Source: Fidelibacterota bacterium (GTDB lineage: Bacteria; Fidelibacterota; UBA8477; JABMPR01). From it: a DNA stretch of 5,737 nt. The position numbers and the translations under genes are program-made. The notes beneath the pieces were generated by a model. That model saw nothing but the letters and a program-made list of their open reading frames with translations, did no database searches and had not been told where the DNA came from. Positions 1-5,737 of the stretch are shown here, in pieces (within the stretch, counting starts at the first letter, position 1; every line of letters begins with the position of its first letter). Location of the stretch: NCBI GenBank assembly GCA_030595455.1, contig JAUVDF010000083.1, positions 1-5,737 on the forward strand. Reading direction: 5' to 3'.

Positions 1-752
1 CCCTCTATTACAGATCTCATTTCAATATCATAACGTTGACCAAATAAGGTCAGGTCAAGGATAATGTAGTTTAATGCTATGGAGACAATTGCGGCATTTT
101 TAGTCCAGGCTACTTTATTGGTAGGGAGCATCTCAACCCCGCCTAAAAGTGCTGAATCATGATCAACCACAAGCAGGATTTTACTGCTCCACACGTCTTG
201 TAAGCGGTGGCTATCCAGATTGTAGGCAAAAACAGTACCCACGTCTGTAGGAATTTCGCAGAAGGAAAAAACCACTACATTGACACCACGCTTCTCAGCA
301 TCCTGCAGGTCATCATGTAATTTCTCGTACTCTGTAAGCCAAATTGATAAATAAACTGACTGCTTAGAATTTCTGATCATATTTCTAGCACGATCAACCA
401 TGGTATCATAACCGCGAATATTCCATAGATCGCCAACTTCAATATCAGTATTGACGTTGCGCAAAGAGTCTTTCAATGTGCCTAGATTACTACTGAAATT
501 ATTCTCTAAGAGATCAAATAGATTATCAGGTGGTAAGGGTATATAGCGGGTGGGGTTTGTATCAACACAGCTCACCATTCCCGTATTTTCAAGGCGTTTC
601 AGAATCTCATATATGGCTGAACGGGGTATCCCGGATTTACCACTTATTTCATAGCCTGTCGCTGGGTTGTTTTGCAGCAAACTTAGGTATGCCTTAGCTT
701 CGTTGGATGTAAATCCGAATGATTTAAGTGCGGGAAGTAGCTTTTCATTCAT
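1..752 (-). CDS. TrmB-family transcriptional regulator (3' end cut by window edge)
   Basis: Reading the minus strand from the ATG at 752 gives 250 uninterrupted codons to the window edge. The N-terminus (about residues 10-75) is a winged helix-turn-helix of the TrmB type: 'GFTSNEAKAYLSLL' leads into 'SGIPRSAIYEILKRLENTGM' (41-60) and a wing ending 'RYIPLPPDNL'. Residues about 80-105 look like the helical linker. Residues from about 112 resemble the PLD-like C-terminal domain of TrmB regulators, including 'KILLVVDHDSALLGG' and 'WTKNAAIVSIALNYI'. Family members usually bind DNA as dimers and often sense sugars through the C-terminal domain; the ligand here is unknown. About 250 residues is near full length, so little is missing. 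An in-frame TGA four codons upstream (762-764) makes this ATG the only likely start; no strong Shine-Dalgarno precedes it. The gene is divergent from the exporter at 899 and may control it, which is inference. The family call is secure, the target is not. Confidence 0.88.
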   Translation of the reverse strand, partial: MNEKLLPALKSFGFTSNEAKAYLSLLQNNPATGYEISGKSGIPRSAIYEILKRLENTGMVSCVDTNPTRYIPLPPDNLFDLLENNFSSNLGTLKDSLRNVNTDIEVGDLWNIRGYDTMVDRARNMIRNSKQSVYLSIWLTEYEKLHDDLQDAEKRGVNVVVFSFCEIPTDVGTVFAYNLDSHRLQDVWSSKILLVVDHDSALLGGVEMLPTNKVAWTKNAAIVSIALNYIILDLTLFGQRYDIEMRSVIE

Positions 753-898
753 AAGCGTGTCTCAGTTCTTAGTTACGCCTAATATATACACCACGAAGGG
801 CAGGCATAGTGTTTTTTGAGACAGAGCAAAATATTTAAGAAAAGACATCTTGTTCCTTTTGCTTTCATCACCCAAAGTGTCACAATACATTGTAAGCC
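753..898. promoter_or_regulatory. Divergent intergenic region between the TrmB gene and the first exporter
   Basis: These 146 bp must hold the promoters of both divergent genes. The region is AT-rich with several A/T runs. TATATT on the minus strand (781-786) could be a -10 element for the TrmB gene, but no matching -35 is evident. For the plus strand, TTGAGA at 816-821 and TTGCTT at 859-864 resemble -35 boxes without a convincing -10 at normal spacing. Short dyads are present: TTTTG/CAAAA (814-818 and 827-831), AAATATTT (829-836) and ACAAT-AC-ATTGT (882-893). No hairpin terminator or small ORF is apparent. The regulatory role rests on position; the exact elements are unresolved. Confidence 0.55.
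882..893. promoter_or_regulatory. Short palindrome directly upstream of the first exporter start
   Basis: ACAAT-AC-ATTGT forms perfect 5-bp arms around a 2-bp centre and ends 5 bp before the ATG at 899, where a ribosome binding site would normally lie. No Shine-Dalgarno-like purine run is seen there. A bound TrmB or TetR protein at this site could block the gene, but arms this short arise easily by chance in AT-rich DNA. It shares no sequence with the inverted repeat at 3217-3244. Confidence 0.2.
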
Positions 899-3169
899 AT
901 GAATAAATTTATTCACCTCATTACCGTCCACCCAAAACTTGTCATTATTGTTAATTTGCTGGTCATCACCTTATTGGCCTTACCCATTTATCGCATAAAT
1001 ATTAATCCTGACTTACAAGCCCTTATTCCATCAGATGACCCAGAGTTAATCCGAATGGAAGCATTGGAAGAGGAGTTTGGTGGACTGGATATCATCCTGA
1101 TTAGCTACCATACTGAAAACGTCTTTTCAGCGACAGCCTTGAAATTGATTGATGACCTGACAAATGACCTGGAAGTACTGCCACAGGTTGACCACCTGAT
1201 CAGTCTCACAAACTATGAATCAATCTTCAGTGAAGATGAAACTATGACGGTTGACACATTTATCCGAGAACTACCTTCCAATCAACGTGAAAGCGATTCT
1301 CTGGTGGTCGCAGCAGCCTCAGACCCATTATTAGGTCGCTTGCTGGTCTCCAAAGATAATAGCTACACCGCTTTTCTGGTCTTTACCAATGCAGATGCTG
1401 ACGAAGTGACTATCGTAGATATTCTAAGAGCTACTGTAGAGCCGTATCAGCAAGCTGGTCATGACCTCCAACTAGGTGGAATGCCAGTAATTCGGACACA
1501 TATCAGTGAAGATATTGGGAAGGATACCAGAACTTTTATTCCAGCCGGCATGGTACTAATAGCCTTTTTGCTATATTTTAGTTTTCGTTCACGTAGAGGA
1601 ATGGCGCTACCACTCCTGGTGGTTATACTCTCTATTCTAGGGACCCTGGGGCTGATGGCCTGGTTTGGGCTCATGCTTTCAGTTATTTCCAGTATTATGC
1701 CCATTATGCTTATTGCAATCGCCAGCGCCTATGGTATTCATATTATCACGCGCTACTTTGAAGATTGCAGATCTATGGATGATGACTCGGACAGTAAAGC
1801 AGTCATTGCTAGCGTGGTAGAGCATATGCTCCGACCCATTTTCCTCGCTGCACTAACGACTATTATCGGGTTCTTATCTTTACTCTCACATATCCTGCCT
1901 GCTTCCCGGGAAGTAGGTGTAATAACAGCTTTCGGTGTTTTCCTGGCATTTTGTCTTTCCATAACATTCATACCAGCTGTTTTGGTTTTATTCAATAAAC
2001 CCAGTAAAGAGCGCCAGCGTAAAAACAGAACGAACAGACTGCTTTCCCGCATGCTGGTTGCAATGGGTAATTTTGTCTTTCACCGGCGTGGTTTTGTTAT
2101 CACTGGATTTGTAGTTTTCATGATCATTGCCTTGAGTGGTATTCCTGCAGTTGAGTTAGACAGTAATCCCTTGAACTATTATAGCCCAGAATCAGATGTG
2201 CGGGTGGTTAATACTATCATTGACGATCATTTTGGTGGCAGCACTACAATGTCCGTTGTGATAGAGGGCGATATCAAATCACCTGAGACCCTGAATCAAA
2301 TTGATAAAATCCAAGCCTACCTCGAAGAAAAAGATGGTGTGGGTTACACGCTAGCAATTACGGACTTTATTAAACTCATGAATCAATCGATGAATGATGG
2401 GAATCCTGACTTTTATCGGATCCCTGATTCCCGTGAGCTGGTATCTCAATATCTATTGTTGTACTCGTGGGAGTCCAGCGATGGCTATTTAGATTCCTAT
2501 GTAGATTATGAATATCGAGTCGCTCAGATTGTTGTTCGCATGAATACTATGGATGTCTACCACATGGTGGATATCCAGCAGGATCTCGACCAATTTTTAG
2601 CGACCAATATACAGGTCGATAACCAACCGAAGAGCGAGGGTTATGCAGTACTGCTTGGGAACCTGATGCCCATGATGGTTAAAGGTCAGACCCGCAGCCT
2701 TCTTCTCTCTGTAGTATTGGCGGCATTGGTGACCGGCATAGTATTTCGATCCCTCGCTGCAGCATTAATCAGCGCCATGCCATTAGCCTTTGCTATCGCT
2801 GGTGTTTTTGGTCTGATGGGTTACATGGGAGTCTATTTAAATACTGCTACTTCCATGCTCAGCTCAATCATGATTGGAATTGGGATTGATTATACTATTC
2901 ACTTCTTATTCCGTTTTCGGACCGAGATTCGCCGAGGATTAAGTGATCAAGAAGCAATTGTTAAAACTTTAAGCACAACAGGCCAGGGTATTATCATTAA
3001 TGGGTTTTCAGTGATAATGGGCTTTGCCGTTTGTATGCTATCAACCTTTATTCCCATATATTTCTTTGGCTGGCTCATCGCAGTCTCAATTTTTATGTGT
3101 CTCATTGCGGCCCTGACCCTCCTCCCTGTAGTCCTGGTCATGACCCGGCCCAAATTCATTTACGGATAA
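899..3169 (+). CDS. RND-superfamily exporter, MMPL type (first of two paralogues)
   Basis: This 756-residue inner-membrane protein has the duplicated RND layout. TM1 is at about 13-30, followed by a periplasmic domain (about 33-210, with 'LIPSDDPE' and 'EEFGG' typical of MMPL proteins). TM2-6 span about 213-365, a charged cytoplasmic linker 367-382, TM7 about 398-416, a second periplasmic domain about 418-598 and TM8-12 about 600-748. Paired helix motifs are 'AIASAYGIHIITRY' (TM4) and 'GIGIDYTIHFLFRF' (TM10). The family uses the proton gradient to export lipids or other hydrophobic molecules; length and content fit the 'predicted exporter of the RND superfamily' group rather than the approximately 1000-residue AcrB type. 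TM10 keeps Asp664-Tyr665, whereas TM4 has Ala277-Tyr278, so one relay aspartate is absent. An in-frame TAA at 893-895 rules out a longer start. No clear Shine-Dalgarno precedes the ATG. The substrate is unknown. Confidence 0.93.
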   Translation: MNKFIHLITVHPKLVIIVNLLVITLLALPIYRININPDLQALIPSDDPELIRMEALEEEFGGLDIILISYHTENVFSATALKLIDDLTNDLEVLPQVDHLISLTNYESIFSEDETMTVDTFIRELPSNQRESDSLVVAAASDPLLGRLLVSKDNSYTAFLVFTNADADEVTIVDILRATVEPYQQAGHDLQLGGMPVIRTHISEDIGKDTRTFIPAGMVLIAFLLYFSFRSRRGMALPLLVVILSILGTLGLMAWFGLMLSVISSIMPIMLIAIASAYGIHIITRYFEDCRSMDDDSDSKAVIASVVEHMLRPIFLAALTTIIGFLSLLSHILPASREVGVITAFGVFLAFCLSITFIPAVLVLFNKPSKERQRKNRTNRLLSRMLVAMGNFVFHRRGFVITGFVVFMIIALSGIPAVELDSNPLNYYSPESDVRVVNTIIDDHFGGSTTMSVVIEGDIKSPETLNQIDKIQAYLEEKDGVGYTLAITDFIKLMNQSMNDGNPDFYRIPDSRELVSQYLLLYSWESSDGYLDSYVDYEYRVAQIVVRMNTMDVYHMVDIQQDLDQFLATNIQVDNQPKSEGYAVLLGNLMPMMVKGQTRSLLLSVVLAALVTGIVFRSLAAALISAMPLAFAIAGVFGLMGYMGVYLNTATSMLSSIMIGIGIDYTIHFLFRFRTEIRRGLSDQEAIVKTLSTTGQGIIINGFSVIMGFAVCMLSTFIPIYFFGWLIAVSIFMCLIAALTLLPVVLVMTRPKFIYG

Positions 3170-3188
3170 ATACTCCTTCATATTTCTC

Positions 3189-3216
3189 TTGATAAAGATC
3201 TGAATCCTTCTACATT
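3189..3216 (+). promoter_or_regulatory. Candidate sigma70-like promoter for the TetR gene
   Basis: TTGATA (3189-3194) matches the -35 consensus at five of six positions. After 16 bp, TACATT (3211-3216) matches the -10 consensus at four of six. Transcription would start near 3223, only a few bases before the ATG at 3225, giving a nearly leaderless message. The inverted repeat at 3217-3244 begins immediately after the -10 box, a good position for repression. The match is modest and the consensus may not apply to this organism; read-through from the exporter 55 bp upstream is an alternative. Confidence 0.3.
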
Positions 3217-3244
3217 GGAAACGTATGACACATAAAACGTTTCC
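3217..3244. promoter_or_regulatory. Inverted repeat bracketing the TetR start codon; candidate autoregulatory operator
   Basis: GGAAACGT (3217-3224) and ACGTTTCC (3237-3244) are perfect 8-bp inverted arms around a 12-bp spacer that starts with the ATG of the TetR gene. Arm centres lie 20 bp apart, about two helical turns on one DNA face, which suits a dimeric repressor, and TetR proteins commonly repress their own gene through such palindromes. Alternatively the arms could pair in RNA, placing the only purine-rich stretch before the start (GGAA) in a stem and the ATG in the loop. The repeat is directly seen; binding is inferred. Confidence 0.45.
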
Positions 3245-3854
3245 TTCGAACCAGCCACCCGACCCCCAAAAAGAACCTATTTTGGAGCACGGTTTTAATC
3301 TTTTCTCTCGTGATGGTGTCAAAGGATTTACTGTCGAAAACCTAGCCAAAGATTTGGCTATGAGCAAAAAGACCATCTATAAGTTCTTCCCTACCAAAGA
3401 AATCCTGCTCAAAAAAATATTTCAGTCGATTATGTCAGCCCTGGCCGGTCACTTTAGCCGAATTATCGCAAAAGATATTAACCCGCTGGATAAGTTTTCT
3501 CTGGTGATGGACGAAATCACCAAGATGATCAGTCGGGTTTCAATTACAAAACTTAATGATATTAAAGCCCGCTACCCGGCGATCTGGAAAGATATTGAGG
3601 CTTTTCGGATAGCCCGCCGTACTGATTTTTACAGGATCATGAAAGAAGGTCAGGAGTGCGGGCTGGTACGTAAAGATCTAGATATTGAGCTATCTGCAAC
3701 ACTATTTATGAATATCGTTAACACCGTATTTCAACCCGAGTTTTTTCTTGAAAATCAATTAAGTCCCAAAGAGGTTATCGAAACATTCAGGGACATATAC
3801 TTGAGGGGGATTGTCACACAAAAAGGCCTAACACACATAGAGGAACAGCTATGA
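3225..3854 (+). CDS. TetR/AcrR-family transcriptional regulator
   Basis: The 209-residue product has the usual TetR length. Its N-terminal DNA-binding domain is at about residues 16-65: 'EHGFNLFSRDGVKGFTVENL' (21-40), then 'AMSKKTIYKFFPTKEILLKK' (45-64), which carries the recognition helix and the characteristic tail with Tyr52, Phe54 and Lys58. The all-helical remainder (about 66-205) should be the ligand-binding and dimerisation domain, which diverges too much to indicate a ligand. Such proteins typically repress an adjacent efflux gene until a ligand, often a pump substrate, binds. Here the gene lies between two exporter paralogues, 55 bp after the first and overlapping the second by ATGA, so both are plausible targets. 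An in-frame TGA at 3201-3203 limits upstream extension, and the next Met (46) lies inside the HTH, which fixes the start. The first approximately 15 residues are Pro-rich and probably disordered. The family call is firm; targets and ligand are inferred. Confidence 0.93.
   Translation: MTHKTFPSNQPPDPQKEPILEHGFNLFSRDGVKGFTVENLAKDLAMSKKTIYKFFPTKEILLKKIFQSIMSALAGHFSRIIAKDINPLDKFSLVMDEITKMISRVSITKLNDIKARYPAIWKDIEAFRIARRTDFYRIMKEGQECGLVRKDLDIELSATLFMNIVNTVFQPEFFLENQLSPKEVIETFRDIYLRGIVTQKGLTHIEEQL
3343..3360. repeat. 18-bp palindrome inside the TetR coding sequence
   Basis: TAGCCAAA-GA-TTTGGCTA has perfect 8-bp arms around 2 bp and encodes part of the helix-turn-helix (residues 40-46, Leu-Ala-Lys-Asp-Leu-Ala-Met). 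The repeated Leu-Ala explains some of the symmetry. It could be an intragenic operator or an RNA hairpin, but it may be chance: roughly one or two 8-bp inverted repeats with short spacers are expected in a window this size. It is unrelated in sequence to the repeat at 3217-3244. Confidence 0.3.
3839..3844 (+). promoter_or_regulatory. Shine-Dalgarno site for the second exporter, inside the TetR gene
   Basis: AGAGGA lies 6 bp before the ATG at 3851 and within the last codons of the TetR gene. It is the clearest ribosome binding site in the window; the other three genes have weak or no recognisable sites. Together with the ATGA stop/start overlap it suggests that the second exporter is translated with the TetR gene, by coupling or direct re-initiation. 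Confidence 0.75.
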
Positions 3855-5737
3855 AACAGTGGTTAATAAATCAATCCGTCCTACACGCTAAACGCAGTAT
3901 CCTTATATCTCTCGCCCTTACTCTCCTTATGGGTACAGGAATTCGCCATTTCGTCATTGAAGATGATTTTATGAAACTGCTTCCCCAGGATATCCAATCC
4001 ATGATAACCTGGAATGAACTTCGGGATGAATTTGGCAATACTGATCTGATGTTTGTGGCTTTCGGCACACGGGGTGAAAACGCCCTTAACGCCAAGACCC
4101 TATCCGCCCTCTGGGATGTAACCAGAGCAATGGAAGAACTTGATCAGGTTGATGAAGTGCTGAGTATCTCCAGTGCTGACCGTATGGATAGTGATGATGG
4201 CTTTATTGACGTTGATGTCATGCAGCCTTACCGAGAATTGGATGAGTTCGAAGTCCAGGATATCCGTACCTACATGGACGATACGCCCAAAATCAAAACC
4301 AGATATATTGGTACTCAAGGCGACTATCTCAATGTGATGATCAGACCCATTCTGGATGCTAGTAATGATGTACTGGTTCATGACCTGGAACTGATCGTCA
4401 ATGAATACCTGGGAGAGTATGATGTGCACTGGGGAGGCCAGGCTTATCTCACCGGAGCACTACCCCTCCTGATTCGAACTGATGTCGGTAAACTGATGCA
4501 GGCTGGCTTGATTGGTATGCTACTTATCCTACTGCTAAGCTTTAGAAACCTCCCAACGGTAGGAATGGTATTCATCACAATTGTCCTTTCCATGGTTTTC
4601 ATGATCGGCTTTAATGGTTGGATGTACCGCCTCACCGGCTCTGATGCATTTCTATTTAGTGTGATGAATACATCCATGCCTATTATTTTGCTTACCATAG
4701 CAAATTCTTACGGTGTACATGTTATAACAAAATTTTTCCGTAAAATGCGCAAGGATAAGGATCCAAAGGCTGCAGTTGAAGCCAGTTTAAGCTCACTTAT
4801 ATTACCAATTTTCCTCACTGCCCTCACCACTATCGCCGCATTTATGAGTATGATATTTGCGCCACTGGAAGCCATGTTAGGGTACGGAGTCTCAATCTCA
4901 GCCGGAATTGTTTGGGCCTGGTTTCTGACCACTATCTTTTTGCCCTCCATGCTGGTACTGAAAAAATGGAATATGGAATCCAGTGCGGTTTCCCATGCCA
5001 GTTTTTTCGAGAAATTCGTGGTAGTCTTCGGGGATCAGGTCATTAAACGACCCAAGGTCATCTTAACTACCAGTGTGCTTGTGGTTATCATTGGTGCATT
5101 GGGAATTTTTCAGCTCAACATTGAAGTAAATATGAAAAATTTCTTCAAGCCGGATAATTCAATTCGACAGAGTTTAGAATTTATGGATGATGAGATGACC
5201 GGTAGTATGGATCTCCAACTGCTGATCAATGCGGATCTCAAATCACCAGATGTTCTAACCAGGATGGAAAGTATTCAGAGCTTTATGGAAGAGCACCCAT
5301 CCGTTACCCTTTCAATTTCTATCGCTGATATTATTAAGCAGATGCATCGCATGGTGAATGACGATGATCCAGCCTTTGAAACCATTCCAGACACTCGGGC
5401 TAAGATCAATAATCTGTTTACGCTCTATTCTATGTCCGGAGATCCAGATGATTTCAGTTCGTTGGTGGATTATGACTATGAAAAGGGATTGGCAACATCC
5501 ATGATGCGTTCTATCTCTACTTCTGAGATTGTGATCCTGGTAGAGGACATTGAAAGCTTCCTCGGCCAGGAAGAATATCGCGATTTAAATATCACTATCA
5601 CTGGTATGCTGGTCGTATTTAGGGATTTGGTATCACTCATCTTGAAAAGCTCATTCATCAGCATCTTTGCCTCCATCTTCGTCATTGCACTGATTGCCGG
5701 TTATTTCTTTAAACACTGGATGTGGGGTTTGCTAGCT
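3851..5737 (+). CDS. RND-superfamily exporter, MMPL type (second paralogue, 3' end cut by window edge)
   Basis: The frame opens at the ATG overlapping the TetR stop and stays open for 629 codons to the window edge. Visible parts are TM1 (about 14-31), periplasmic domain 1 (about 33-208, with 'LLPQD' and 'DEFGN'), TM2-6 (about 212-370), TM7 (about 402-420), periplasmic domain 2 (about 421-595) and TM8 (about 600-618). TM9-12, some 130 residues, lie outside. Residues 465-543 align without gaps to 461-539 of the exporter at 899, with about a third identical by hand count, including 'IPD' and 'VDY.Y', so the two are paralogues. The TM4 motif is 'IANSYGVHVITKFF': Ser286-Tyr287 replaces the usual Asp-Tyr, as in the first pump. 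Function should be proton-driven export of a hydrophobic substrate at the inner membrane. Because it is co-translated with TetR, it is the more direct candidate for TetR control. Substrate and any outer-membrane partners are unknown. Confidence 0.92.
   Translation, partial: MKQWLINQSVLHAKRSILISLALTLLMGTGIRHFVIEDDFMKLLPQDIQSMITWNELRDEFGNTDLMFVAFGTRGENALNAKTLSALWDVTRAMEELDQVDEVLSISSADRMDSDDGFIDVDVMQPYRELDEFEVQDIRTYMDDTPKIKTRYIGTQGDYLNVMIRPILDASNDVLVHDLELIVNEYLGEYDVHWGGQAYLTGALPLLIRTDVGKLMQAGLIGMLLILLLSFRNLPTVGMVFITIVLSMVFMIGFNGWMYRLTGSDAFLFSVMNTSMPIILLTIANSYGVHVITKFFRKMRKDKDPKAAVEASLSSLILPIFLTALTTIAAFMSMIFAPLEAMLGYGVSISAGIVWAWFLTTIFLPSMLVLKKWNMESSAVSHASFFEKFVVVFGDQVIKRPKVILTTSVLVVIIGALGIFQLNIEVNMKNFFKPDNSIRQSLEFMDDEMTGSMDLQLLINADLKSPDVLTRMESIQSFMEEHPSVTLSISIADIIKQMHRMVNDDDPAFETIPDTRAKINNLFTLYSMSGDPDDFSSLVDYDYEKGLATSMMRSISTSEIVILVEDIESFLGQEEYRDLNITITGMLVVFRDLVSLILKSSFISIFASIFVIALIAGYFFKHWMWGLLA

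Noticed and set aside
1..420. Phospholipase D-like catalytic activity in the TrmB C-terminal domain
   Set aside because: The PLD-like fold is a known non-catalytic sensor module of TrmB regulators, and no pair of HxK(x)4D motifs is present in the translated part.
1459..2052. Minus-strand open frames of 81 and 99 codons inside the first exporter
   Set aside because: They lie fully antisense to a well-supported membrane protein, have low-complexity basic or Ser/Arg-rich translations, resemble no family and lack ribosome binding sites.
899..3169. AcrB-type multidrug pump or SecDF identity for the exporter
   Set aside because: At 756 residues, with small periplasmic domains and MMPL-type motifs, it is too short for the AcrB class. 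It also lacks the split two-protein organisation and signature motifs of SecD/SecF.
3170..3224. Rho-independent terminator after the first exporter
   Set aside because: No GC-rich hairpin followed by a T run is found in the 55-bp gap, so read-through into the TetR gene remains possible.
3086..3376. Minus-strand 96-codon frame crossing the exporter-TetR gap
   Set aside because: It overlaps both real genes antisense, including the conserved HTH region, and its translation shows no recognisable domain.
4100..4429. Minus-strand 109-codon frame inside the second exporter
   Set aside because: It is the longest antisense frame, with a His/Ile-rich translation and no known motif. It is fully explained as a shadow of the periplasmic-domain codons.

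Overview
The window carries four protein genes and no RNA gene, mobile element or CRISPR array. It reads as bacterial chromosome of moderate GC content, with tight gene packing, a TetR-family regulator and RND-type membrane exporters. A TrmB-family regulator is also present; that family is common in archaea but also found in several bacterial phyla. I cannot name the phylum from this sequence. An uncultured Gram-negative lineage is a guess.

Layout. Positions 1-752 (minus strand) hold a TrmB-like transcriptional regulator whose last residues run off the left edge. A 146-bp divergent intergenic region (753-898) separates it from a 756-residue RND/MMPL-family exporter on the plus strand (899-3169). 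After 55 bp comes a TetR-family regulator (3225-3854), whose stop codon overlaps the start of a second RND/MMPL exporter in an ATGA junction (3851 to the right edge, 629 codons visible, C-terminus missing).

How the genes may work together. The two exporters are paralogues: they share the same domain order and a gap-free, roughly one-third identical stretch in the second periplasmic domain. With the TetR gene between them they form a compact plus-strand cassette: pump, regulator, pump. A perfect 8-bp inverted repeat (3217-3244) brackets the TetR start codon just downstream of a plausible promoter, as expected for an autoregulatory operator. Both pumps lack the aspartate of the usual Asp-Tyr pair in transmembrane helix 4 (they have Ser-Ala-Tyr and Asn-Ser-Tyr). 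The first pump keeps Asp-Tyr in helix 10; the second is cut before that helix. The substrate cannot be read from the sequence; lipids or other hydrophobic molecules are the usual cargo of the wider MMPL group. No periplasmic adaptor or outer-membrane channel gene is visible, but the locus continues to the right.

I found no clearly new system. The points most worth following are the TetR operator candidate, the paired-pump architecture with altered helix-4 relay residues, and a TrmB regulator placed divergently beside exporters rather than sugar genes.
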